64,000 nt of DNA from Rhizobiaceae bacterium (lineage in GTDB: Bacteria; Pseudomonadota; Alphaproteobacteria; Rhizobiales; Rhizobiaceae), in assembly GCA_017640615.1 (NCBI GenBank), contig JAEPQK010000001.1, positions 922,047 to 986,046 of the forward strand, given 5' to 3'. The position numbers were made by a program, and so were the translations under genes. This document shows, piece by piece, positions 39,611 to 47,231 of the stretch (positions within the stretch are counted from its first letter, which is position 1; the number at the start of each line of letters is the position of its first letter). The notes under the pieces are model-generated. The model was given only the letters and a program-made list of their open reading frames with translations, was not told where the DNA came from and ran no database searches.

Positions 39611-39868
39611 TCAGCTAAGGGCTTTCGAACAAACGAAACGCGAAATCGCGTCAACCGTCTCGAAGTGATCGGCCAGCATGTCCTCGTCTGCTACGGGGAC
39701 GCCGAATTCCTGCTCGATGAAATTGACGATTTCCAAGGTTCCAAGTGAATCGACAATGCCGCTGTCGAGCAGTTTGTCGTTCGCGCCGATCGTACGCTCG
39801 GCCGCGAGCGGAAACTGTTCCAGGATCCAAGCGTGGACACGACCGTGAATTATCTCGCTGGTGAGCAT
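39611..39868 (-). CDS. Acyl carrier protein
   Basis: An 85-residue acyl/peptidyl carrier protein. The phosphopantetheine site is Ser41 in LLDSGIVDSLGTLEIVNFIEQ, and the four-helix pattern and acidic helix III (VADEDMLADHFETVDAISRF) are as expected. It is separate from the fatty-acid ACP context (no fab genes nearby) and is the first gene of the four-gene ligase-decarboxylase-acyltransferase operon, so it should be a dedicated carrier. About 185 bases separate its start from the divergent flippase gene. Confidence 0.92.
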   Translation of the reverse strand: MLTSEIIHGRVHAWILEQFPLAAERTIGANDKLLDSGIVDSLGTLEIVNFIEQEFGVPVADEDMLADHFETVDAISRFVCSKALS

Positions 39869-40053
39869 GCTTCTTCCATGAGCTGACGTTCCAAGGTCTT
39901 CAGGCTACAGAAGAGACGTTTATTTTTGATAACTCCGGCCAGCCAGGCCGACGCTTCTCTTGTGTTCACAAGGCTTTAAGCGCACCGAGATACAATCGAT
40001 GCAAACTTGCAGCCGAGCGAAACCAGGCGCAGGCTATCAGATTTGAAGAACCT

Positions 40054-40674
40054 ATGAGCTCATCGCCTTCTCCCAACAACCAACGCCTGTTTGGACGAAG
40101 CGCGCGTGCTTTGCTGAACGTTGGGCGCGGTGCAACGGCGGGAAAAAGCTATGTCGCCGTGGCCGACCGGCTGGTGGTAAGCGGCGCGAGCTTTTTGACG
40201 ATGGTCATTGTTGGCCGCGCGGCAGGTGTGAGTGAACTTGGCATGTTCGCGCTCGCCTGGAGCGTATTGCTGGTCACAAACGTTGTCGTAGAGGCACTGG
40301 TTGTTACGCCGTTTACCGTGTTCGTTGGAGAACATGACAAGCAGGCCGATCGCAGGGCGTATGGCAGCGTGGTGCTTGTTCAAGCATTAGGGTTGGCAGG
40401 CGCGGCGATGGCGATCGTGTTGGCGGCCGGTCATGTGCTTGCCGATACGCTTTCGATCGAGCGTGGCGCCTCGATAATGTGGGCGCTTTTTGTCGCCATT
40501 CCAATGGTTGTCATCCGCGAATTCGCCCGTCGCTTCCTTTTCGCAACGCTTGAAGCGGTCAGGGTCTTCGTTCTGGATTTGCTCGTTGCGGCACTGCAGT
40601 TGTCGACGCTGATTGCGTTAACACTAACCGGTCGAATTTTATTCAAATCACCCGGTAAACGCGGTGGACGGTAG
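40054..40674 (+). pseudogene. Truncated polysaccharide flippase (Wzx-like), N-terminal half only
   Basis: A 206-residue open frame with the N-terminal half of a MATE/Wzx-type polysaccharide flippase: a helix pair around SYVAVADRLVVSGASFLTMVIVGRAAG, then MFALAWSVLLVTNVVVEALVVTPFTV, VLVQALGLAGAAMAIVLAAGHVLA and LDLLVAALQLSTLIALTLTG. Full members have 400 or more residues and 10-14 helices; here about five or six remain and the frame ends abruptly in FKSPGKRGGR. The 120 bases before the next gene are too short to hold the rest, so the second half is deleted rather than frameshifted. A role as a short, unrelated membrane protein is possible but less likely. Confidence 0.72.
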
Positions 40675-40794
40675 CTCATTTCGCGAGAAAAACTGCCTAG
40701 CGCTAAAGTAACTCCGGTGCCTGGCAACTTACTTGCATCGCATGACTGATCCGGCGGCAAAACCGCCCCCAACGTCAGGATTGCAGGTGAAATA

Positions 40795-42267
40795 GTGCTT
40801 CAGAACGATACACCTGTCTCAGCCTGGGAGCATCAGGCTGGGTTAGTTCAATACTCCCGGCCGAAGACCGGGTCAGAGTGGCAGAGGTTGCGCAATGCGC
40901 GCCTCAAACTGGACCTATACGGCGCTTGGGAAATACTGACCGTTGCCGCATCAGGCTTTGCAGCGGCTTGGCTTTACGTTGGCAACGTACTCGACGCCGC
41001 CGACACAATCGGTCGCTACCACTGGCCCATTGTCACGCTGCCGCTTCTGATGGGGCTGATCTTCAGCCGCTCCGGACTTTATGATCTGGATGCCATCACT
41101 GACTTTGCCGGAAAGCTTGGTTCCGTCGCTGGAGCGGTAACCGCTGCGTTCGTATCTGTCGCCATTCTCGGCAGCCTGCTGGGCGAAACCGATAATTTTT
41201 CCCGCGTCTGGTTTGTGTCCTGGTTCGGCATTTCGCTTACCCTGCTTTGGCTTCTCAGAGCGCTCGCGGCCCGCACGTTTTCGCGGATGCTGGTCCAGGG
41301 CGAATTGCGCAAGCGCGCTGCCATATTTGGTGCCGGCCCGCAGTTTCGGGAATTCCTGGAGAAATTCGACACAGAGAACCGACATCTCGAAATCTCCGCT
41401 GTTTTCGGCGGGGGAGACAGCGTAGCCGCTTTCGAAGCCGAGAGAGAGCTGAGGAAGCTCACAATGCTTGCTCGCCAACAGTCCATTGATCTGGTGATTA
41501 TTGCGCTACCCAACGACCATCCCGAGCTGATCGCCCGCGCACTGAATGCTCTAAGCATGCTTGCCGTCGATATCGTAGTGGCGCCGCCTGCCGGTTTCTC
41601 GCACGTGCCGATGCTGGGCGTTCACCGCTTCGGTCACCACCAGTTCATTGAGGTGCAGCACGCGAAGGTTTCCGGTTGGGGCAAGATTCTAAAGTTGCTG
41701 GAAGACTACGCTATTGCGAGCGTCGCGCTTCTGGGACTGAGCTGGTTGATGCTGGCTATTGCGCTGGCGATCAAACTCGAGAGCAAAGGGCCGGTAATCT
41801 ATAAACAGCGCAGGACCGGCCTGAACAACAAGGAGTTTGTTGTCTACAAATTCCGAACGATGGCAGCTGAAGCCGATGCGACCGGGTTCATTCAAGCCCA
41901 ACCCGGCGATGCGCGCGTGACAAAAATCGGTCGCTTGTTGCGCCGCACGTCTCTGGATGAGCTGCCCCAGCTATTCAACGTGATCAAAGGCCAGATGTCT
42001 GTCGTGGGCCCGCGTCCTCATCCGCTCGAGCTCAATGAAGAGTACGCGCCGCTGCTCAGGCTCTACAACAAGCGTCACAGCGTGAAGCCCGGCATCACCG
42101 GCTGGGCACAGATCAATGACCATCGCGGCCCGACGATGGATGCCGAGGCGATGCGTAAACGCCTCTCCTGCGATCTGTATTACGTCGACAATTGGTCGAT
42201 CTGGCTCGATCTCAGAATAATCGCTGCAACACCGTTCATGAGCATGATTCATCGCAACGCGGTATGA
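40795..42267 (+). CDS. Exopolysaccharide polyprenyl glycosylphosphotransferase (WcaJ type)
   Basis: Initiates polysaccharide repeat assembly by moving a sugar phosphate from a nucleotide sugar to undecaprenyl phosphate. The 490 residues contain an N-terminal membrane region with four helices (about 45-165), a Rossmann-like middle part (about 175-300), one more helix (about 310-335), and the bacterial sugar transferase domain at the C-terminus with YKFRTMAAEAD, RLLRRTSLDELPQLFNV, MSVVGPRPH and VKPGITGWAQINDHRG. All look intact. The GTG start follows GCAGGTGA. The sugar cannot be told from sequence. It lies between the truncated flippase and the GMP/PMI gene. Confidence 0.92.
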   Translation: MLQNDTPVSAWEHQAGLVQYSRPKTGSEWQRLRNARLKLDLYGAWEILTVAASGFAAAWLYVGNVLDAADTIGRYHWPIVTLPLLMGLIFSRSGLYDLDAITDFAGKLGSVAGAVTAAFVSVAILGSLLGETDNFSRVWFVSWFGISLTLLWLLRALAARTFSRMLVQGELRKRAAIFGAGPQFREFLEKFDTENRHLEISAVFGGGDSVAAFEAERELRKLTMLARQQSIDLVIIALPNDHPELIARALNALSMLAVDIVVAPPAGFSHVPMLGVHRFGHHQFIEVQHAKVSGWGKILKLLEDYAIASVALLGLSWLMLAIALAIKLESKGPVIYKQRRTGLNNKEFVVYKFRTMAAEADATGFIQAQPGDARVTKIGRLLRRTSLDELPQLFNVIKGQMSVVGPRPHPLELNEEYAPLLRLYNKRHSVKPGITGWAQINDHRGPTMDAEAMRKRLSCDLYYVDNWSIWLDLRIIAATPFMSMIHRNAV

Positions 42268-42279
42268 GGGGTACGTTCC

Positions 42280-43806
42280 ATGAATATCGTCCCAGTCATA
42301 ATTTCAGAGGGATCCGGCGCTCAGGTGTGGCCCCTGTCGAGAGAGGCGTTTCCGCATCCATTTGTGCGTTTGCCCGACGGCGATACGCTTATTCGCAAGA
42401 CGTTTCGATGTGCCGCTAGCCTGCATGGCGTGAAGCGCGTTGTGACCGTGACCGATCGGGAGTTCGGCTTTCTCACAGCAGATGAATACGAGCTCGTGGC
42501 GTCGCCTGGAATTTACGAGAGTCACGTACTCACACCCGCCGCTGGAGGCACCGCGGCAGCCGTGGGAATTGCCTGCCGGCATGTCGCTCAAGTTGAGGGC
42601 GACGATGCCGTAATCCTCGTTCTCCCCGCCGACCATATAATCCAGGACCAGGAAGCGTTCAGCGCTGCTGTTGAGCGGGCGGCGAAGATTGCGCATGAGG
42701 GACGTTTCGTCGCTATCGCCTCATCTTCGGGCCGGCCGGGTGCCGGTGACAGCTACATCGAAGTCGACGGTGAACGCGTTGTCCGGTTTGTCGAAACGCC
42801 GGAGCCCGGTGAAACGGCGGGCCGCGCGGGGTTCGGAACGATCATCCGCAATTGCGGCATCTTCTGTTTCACGGCTGGGGCGATGTTGGATTGCATAGGG
42901 CGGCTGTCTCCAGAACTTTGCTCGCAGATGCAGGCTGCGCTTGAATCAGCTCAGGTTTCGAGTTCCGCAGGCCGGTTGGTAGTAGAGGTCAACGACAAGG
43001 TACTTACCGAGGCGGCGGCGCCGATGTCGATAGACCGGGTGATTGCGGAAAGGCTTCAGGACGCGGCATGTGTTCAGGGTGATTTTGGCTGCTCGCGTAT
43101 CGGCTCGTGGGACACGATGGCCAGCCTCACGCCAGCGGACAAAGACGGCAACCGAGTGTCCGGCAATGTCATGCTTGAGGGTACGGAAGGGACCTTCGTG
43201 CGTGGCGACGACCGCTTGATCAGCATTCTCGGCGTATCCGATCTTCTGGTGGTCGATACCGCCGACGCCCTACTGATATGCGCCAAAGATGCGGCTCACG
43301 ACATCGAGCGGATTTACAACAAGCTCCGGGATGCTCAATCCGAGAGCGCGATGCTGCACCGGACGGCACACCGACCCTGGGGGACGTATACAGTCCTTGA
43401 GGAGGGGGATCGGTTCAAGATCAAACGGATAGAAGTTAAGCCGGGTGCAAGCCTGAGCCTCCAGGCACATCACCATCGTTCGGAACACTGGGTGGTTGTC
43501 AGAGGTACAGCCCGGGTTACCAATGGCTGCGACGTATCGCTGCTTACCACCAACCAGTCCACCTACATTCCCTGCGGAAATCGGCATCGCCTGGAGAATC
43601 CGGGAAAATTGCCGCTAATCATGATTGAGGTGCAAAGTGGCGAGTACCTTGGGGAAGACGACATTGTGCGCTTCGATGACATCTACGGGCGGCTCAAGCG
43701 TACAGAAGCACAGGCGAGCAGTCACGAAAGGCGGGGAGAGGACAGCGCCCGCGAAATCGTGATGTCAGAGGGGCCTCACGGGCGCAAGGACCACACTGGC
43801 TGGTAG
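42280..43806 (+). CDS. Mannose-1-phosphate guanylyltransferase/mannose-6-phosphate isomerase-like protein with degenerate N-terminal motifs
   Basis: Two-domain type II PMI-GMP homologue, 508 residues, typical length. The C-terminal isomerase cupin is well kept (HRPWGTYTVLEEGDRFKIKRI, KPGASLSLQAHHHRSEHWVV, YIPCGNRHRLENPG). The N-terminal guanylyltransferase domain has lost key residues: the signature GGSGTRLWPLSR reads EGSGAQVWPLSR (Glu10, Ala14, Gln15), the EPxGRNTAPA stretch reads TPAAGGTAAA, and FVEKP reads FVETP (Thr173). LPADHII and the NCGIF and GSW segments remain. Guanylyltransferase activity is therefore doubtful, while isomerase or a regulatory role may persist. It follows the glycosylphosphotransferase by 12 bases. 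Confidence 0.85.
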   Translation: MNIVPVIISEGSGAQVWPLSREAFPHPFVRLPDGDTLIRKTFRCAASLHGVKRVVTVTDREFGFLTADEYELVASPGIYESHVLTPAAGGTAAAVGIACRHVAQVEGDDAVILVLPADHIIQDQEAFSAAVERAAKIAHEGRFVAIASSSGRPGAGDSYIEVDGERVVRFVETPEPGETAGRAGFGTIIRNCGIFCFTAGAMLDCIGRLSPELCSQMQAALESAQVSSSAGRLVVEVNDKVLTEAAAPMSIDRVIAERLQDAACVQGDFGCSRIGSWDTMASLTPADKDGNRVSGNVMLEGTEGTFVRGDDRLISILGVSDLLVVDTADALLICAKDAAHDIERIYNKLRDAQSESAMLHRTAHRPWGTYTVLEEGDRFKIKRIEVKPGASLSLQAHHHRSEHWVVVRGTARVTNGCDVSLLTTNQSTYIPCGNRHRLENPGKLPLIMIEVQSGEYLGEDDIVRFDDIYGRLKRTEAQASSHERRGEDSAREIVMSEGPHGRKDHTGW

Positions 43807-43851
43807 CTTGACCGGCCCGGATGCTTAAGTTCCACTTCGGCTCGTCGACCT

Positions 43852-44535
43852 TTAGCGCAGAGCTTGCTTTAGGGCCGTTACATAGCGCACGACCATCTCT
43901 GCGGCTTGAGCTCGGAGCCGCTCTTGCCCGTCTTCGGAATAGAGCTCCTCGCCAAATAACAGCGAAAAGCTCATGCGGTTCGAGACGTTAAAGAAAGAAA
44001 GCGCCGAAATCTGCCAGTGGATAGCGAGCGGCGTAAGGTCGTCGCGAAAAATGCCGGACGTCACGCCCTTGCGGTAGATTGCCTCGACCCTTGAAATCGC
44101 TGTCTCGTTAAGCTGCCGTATCAGGTCCGAATGCGCCAGATAGGCGCCATGGTGAATGTTCTCGATCATCACCAGGCGGATGAAGTTTGGGTTGCGGCGG
44201 TGGTGATCGAAGGTGAATTCGGCGAGCCTGCGTAGCGCTTCTGCCGGTTCCAAGTGGTCGAGTTGAAGCTCCTCTTCGCCGGCGCGGACTTCGCGGTAAG
44301 CCTCCTCCAGCACCTTGCGGTAGAGCCCATCTTTGTCGCCGAAATAATAGTAGATCATCCGCTTGGACGTACGCGTCTTCGCCGCGATCTCATCGATACG
44401 CGCGCCTGAGAGACCGTTTTCGGCAAACTCTGTCAGGGCAACGGCGAGAATGTTCGAGCGCACCCCCTCGGGATCCTGCTTCCAGCGTGCACGGCTTTGA
44501 GCACGCGTAGTGTCCGGGGGCTTCAGCGCTTCCAT
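43852..44535 (-). CDS. TetR-family transcriptional regulator of the quinate/shikimate-type cluster
   Basis: A 227-residue TetR regulator. The DNA-binding part is ILAVALTEFAENGLSGARIDEIAAKTRTSKRMIYYYFGDKDGLYRKVLEEAY, followed by a helical domain of the TetR_C_11/CerR-like kind (FTFDHHRRNPNFIRLVMIENIHHG). It diverges from the dehydrogenase-TRAP-esterase-QuiC operon, and two 16-base direct repeats lie in the shared promoter region, so it is the probable repressor. The ATG at 44535 is one of two choices; a longer frame begins 14 codons upstream. Confidence 0.9.
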   Translation of the reverse strand: MEALKPPDTTRAQSRARWKQDPEGVRSNILAVALTEFAENGLSGARIDEIAAKTRTSKRMIYYYFGDKDGLYRKVLEEAYREVRAGEEELQLDHLEPAEALRRLAEFTFDHHRRNPNFIRLVMIENIHHGAYLAHSDLIRQLNETAISRVEAIYRKGVTSGIFRDDLTPLAIHWQISALSFFNVSNRMSFSLLFGEELYSEDGQERLRAQAAEMVVRYVTALKQALR

Positions 44536-44579
44536 GCCTCTCCATAGCCTTATTCGTACCCGACTGCCAACGACCATAT

Positions 44580-44625
44580 TTAACTAATTCGTACAAAGCG
44601 ATTGACAAATTAACCAAATGGTACA
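44580..44625. promoter_or_regulatory. Two direct repeats, candidate TetR operators
   Basis: TTAACTAATTCGTACA (44580-44595) and TTAACCAAATGGTACA (44610-44625) agree at 13 of 16 positions and start 30 bases apart, about three helical turns. The second overlaps the spacer of the promoter below. A weaker partial copy, TTATTCGTAC, is at 44550-44559. Confidence 0.6.
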
Positions 44626-44630
44626 TAACT
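44602..44630 (+). promoter_or_regulatory. Sigma-70-like promoter of the quinate/shikimate-type operon
   Basis: TTGACA at 44602-44607 and ATAACT at 44625-44630 are 17 bases apart, and the first start codon follows about 40 bases later. The -35 hexamer lies between two putative TetR sites. Confidence 0.55.
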
Positions 44631-44669
44631 GCGCCATCCAGTGCGGGTAGCCGTGTGAGGGAGGGGCCT

Positions 44670-45581
44670 TTGAGGGCGAAAGCTCTTGCCAAAGCAATGC
44701 GCGACGCAGCGCCGGTTGCAGGCCGCCGCTCCGTGCTTGTTGGGCTCCTGGGGCACGGCATCCGATTGTCTCGGACGCCCGCGATGCATGAGGCGGAAGG
44801 CACCGCGCTGGACCTTAATTACATGTATCGGCTCTTCGACACGGCCGATCTGGCGTCCACAACGACGGTCGACGAAGTGCTGCGGGCGGCCGAGCTTTGC
44901 GGTTTCGCGGGGCTCAACATTACGCATCCCTTCAAGGTGCAGGTCATTCCGCATCTTCACGAAGTTTCGGCGGCTGCACATGCGATCGGCGCGGTGAATA
45001 CGGTTGTCTTCCGGGACGGAAAGCGGATCGGGCACAACACCGATTTCTGGGGGTTTGCCGAGAGCTTCCGACGCAGCATGGAGGGCGCTGCGCTCGACTA
45101 CGTTGTCCAGCTGGGCGCGGGCGGCGCCGGCGCCGCTGTGGCGCACGGGCTCGCCGATTGCGGCGTGGGTGAGTTGCGTATTTACGATCAGGATCGGACC
45201 CGTGCCGACGTGCTCGCAACCCGAATTAACGCGGCCTACGGGCAGGGCAGGGCTGTCGTCATCGATGAGTTGGGCAACGGTTTCGAAGGTGGTGTTTCCG
45301 GGCTCGTCAACACCACCCCAGTCGGGATGGCCTCGCGCCCTGGCCTGCCTTTGCCGGGGGAACTCGTCGGCCCCGATCTATGGGTCGCCGACATCGTCTA
45401 TTTCCCCCTTGAGACCGAGCTTCTGCGGCACGCCGCATCGATGGGCTGCAGAACGCTATCGGGTTCAGGAATGGCGGTCTTTCAGGCCGTGCGGGCATTT
45501 CAGCATTTCACCGGGTTGACGCCAGATGCGGCACGAATGGAAGCGGCGTTCAACGCATTCGAGGAACCGGATCCAGGCTAG
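44670..45581 (+). CDS. Shikimate/quinate dehydrogenase family protein
   Basis: NAD(P)-dependent dehydrogenase of the AroE/YdiB family, 303 residues from the chosen start. Substrate-side motifs are GLLGHGIRLSRTPAMHEAEG (Ser contacts), GLNITHPFKVQVIPHL with the catalytic Lys, GAVNTVV and GHNTDFWGF with the catalytic Asp; the coenzyme loop is LGAGGAGAAVAHGL. The extra length and the HGI/SRTPAMHE form resemble the catabolic quinate/shikimate dehydrogenases rather than biosynthetic AroE, as does the operon with TRAP transport and a QuiC-type dehydratase. The TTG at 44670 is chosen because GAGGGAGGGG precedes it; a GTG at 44655 overlaps that ribosome site. Confidence 0.88.
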   Translation: MRAKALAKAMRDAAPVAGRRSVLVGLLGHGIRLSRTPAMHEAEGTALDLNYMYRLFDTADLASTTTVDEVLRAAELCGFAGLNITHPFKVQVIPHLHEVSAAAHAIGAVNTVVFRDGKRIGHNTDFWGFAESFRRSMEGAALDYVVQLGAGGAGAAVAHGLADCGVGELRIYDQDRTRADVLATRINAAYGQGRAVVIDELGNGFEGGVSGLVNTTPVGMASRPGLPLPGELVGPDLWVADIVYFPLETELLRHAASMGCRTLSGSGMAVFQAVRAFQHFTGLTPDAARMEAAFNAFEEPDPG

Positions 45582-45676
45582 TCGGATCCATAAGCTGTCC
45601 GGGCGCGAGGAAATCATGTGGCCGGACGATGGGAGTTGCAGTTCGCTGCCGCTCAATGCGCGAAAGGGAGGTATCC

Positions 45677-46672
45677 ATGCGCAATCTTGTCAAGGCGCTC
45701 GCAACCGGCACGGCGGCGATCGCAATCAGCCTCACCGCAACATCAAACGTGTTCGCTCAGGACGTTGTCGAACTCATCTATTCCGACACTGTGCCGGAAG
45801 GCGATATCCGCACAGCAACCTTACGCACCGAATTCGGCGAATGCCTCGGCGACGGTTTCAAGTTCGAATCGCATCACGGTGCGACGCTTTTCGAGCAGGG
45901 CACAGAGCTGACGGCAATGCAGCGCGGCAACCTGGATATGGGTAACCTCGCGATCTTCGATTTTTACAATCAGGTGCCGTCAACGTCGGTCCTGGGAACG
46001 CCGTTTCTGTTCCGCAGCTATGAGCATATGCGCGCAGTCTATGACAGCGATGTACTCGACGAGCTGCTTGCCGAGGTCGAAGAAAAGGCAGGCGTGAAGA
46101 TCCTCGCATTTCCGTATATCGGCGCGCGCCATCTCGGCTATGTGGGTGAGAAACGCATCATGACCCCGGCAGATCTGGACGGCGTTCAGCTTCGCATGCC
46201 GCCCGGCGAGGGCTGGCAGTTCGTTGGCGAGGCGATGGGAGCCACCCCGGTGCCGGTTCCGTTTACCGAAGTTTACACAGCGCTTCAGACGGGCCAGATC
46301 GACGGTCAGGACAATGGCTTTCCGGCCACCCGGTCGATGAAGTTCGATGAGGTGCTCACACATATTGGCACCACCGGTCACCTGCTTGCAGCCAATGATT
46401 TCACCATTTCGCTGTCGAAATGGAATTCGATGAATGCCGAACAGCAGGCGAAGGTTCAGGAGTGCGCAGACAGATTTGAAGCTGCGCTGGACAAGATCAC
46501 GCTGGACCAGGAGACCACGCTGGCGGAGGACATGAAGTCGAACGGCCTCGACGTCTACATGCCCGATATCCAGGCGTTCCAGGATCACGTTCTGGCAGTC
46601 TATCGCGACTCCAAATACTCGGCCGACTGGCCAGAGGGTCTCGTAGAGGCAATCCAGAAGGTTGGCCAATAA
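45677..46672 (+). CDS. TRAP transporter solute-binding protein (DctP family), quinate/shikimate-type cluster
   Basis: Periplasmic binding protein of 331 residues. A signal peptide covers about residues 1-27 (MRNLVKALATGTAAIAISLTATSNVFAQ). The mature part has LSEVFELxxG-like FGECLGDGFKFESHHGATLFEQ and ADLDGVQLRMPPGEGW with an Arg in the position that binds the ligand carboxylate. The chosen ATG follows AAAGGGAGG. Quinate, shikimate or a related hydroxy-acid is the expected ligand from context. Confidence 0.93.
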   Translation: MRNLVKALATGTAAIAISLTATSNVFAQDVVELIYSDTVPEGDIRTATLRTEFGECLGDGFKFESHHGATLFEQGTELTAMQRGNLDMGNLAIFDFYNQVPSTSVLGTPFLFRSYEHMRAVYDSDVLDELLAEVEEKAGVKILAFPYIGARHLGYVGEKRIMTPADLDGVQLRMPPGEGWQFVGEAMGATPVPVPFTEVYTALQTGQIDGQDNGFPATRSMKFDEVLTHIGTTGHLLAANDFTISLSKWNSMNAEQQAKVQECADRFEAALDKITLDQETTLAEDMKSNGLDVYMPDIQAFQDHVLAVYRDSKYSADWPEGLVEAIQKVGQ

Positions 46673-46685
46673 GCCTGTATGATAA

Positions 46686-46711
46686 GGCCGATGGGCAATT
46701 GCCCGTCGGCC
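46686..46711 (+). other. Hairpin between TRAP binding-protein and small-permease genes
   Basis: GGCCGATGGGCAA and TTGCCCGTCGGCC form a 13-pair stem with one U-G pair and almost no loop. It lies 14 bases after the binding-protein stop and has no U-run, so it likely protects the upstream transcript. Confidence 0.6.
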
Positions 46712-46730
46712 AAGCCTTATGAGAGCCGGC

Positions 46731-47231
46731 ATGAATACTATCGGAAAGATGTTGCGCGCACGCGCCGAGAACATCCTCGCCCTTCTGCTGGGCACGATGT
46801 TCGTGACGTTTATTCTGCAGATAGTTTTTCGCTACATTCTCGGCTGGTCGGTGGGCTGGACCATCGAGTGGGTCACCATTGCATGGCTATGGGGCATCCT
46901 GTTCGGCTACGCGTTTGTCGTTCGCGATGTAGACGTCATCAGGCTCGATATCGTCTACTCTGCGCTTTCGCGAACCCCGCAACGGGTGCTCGACGTGTTT
47001 GCCGGGCTCACATGCGCGGCCATCTTCATCTACACGCTTCCCGCCTCGTGGGACTACATAACCTTCATGCATCGCGAGAAGACGGCCTACATGCGCTGGC
47101 CGTTCGACTACGTGTTCGCAATCTACGTTCCGTTTGCGCTTTCCGTCATCGTCAGAAGTCTGCTGCTTGCCTGGCAAGGCTTTAGCGGAAGCACTGCGCA
47201 CAATGCGGCCGAGGGCAACGACGATGATTGA
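46731..47231 (+). CDS. TRAP transporter small permease (DctQ family), quinate/shikimate-type cluster
   Basis: Four-helix membrane subunit, 166 residues. Helices are at about residues 12-35 (ENILALLLGTMFVTFILQIVF), 45-66, 82-104 and 123-145. The family pattern RYILGWSVGWTIEWVTIAWLWGILFG is clear, with the acidic Glu in the second helix. It overlaps the large permease gene by eight bases. An ATG four codons upstream at 46719 is possible but has no ribosome site. Confidence 0.9.
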   Translation: MNTIGKMLRARAENILALLLGTMFVTFILQIVFRYILGWSVGWTIEWVTIAWLWGILFGYAFVVRDVDVIRLDIVYSALSRTPQRVLDVFAGLTCAAIFIYTLPASWDYITFMHREKTAYMRWPFDYVFAIYVPFALSVIVRSLLLAWQGFSGSTAHNAAEGNDDD

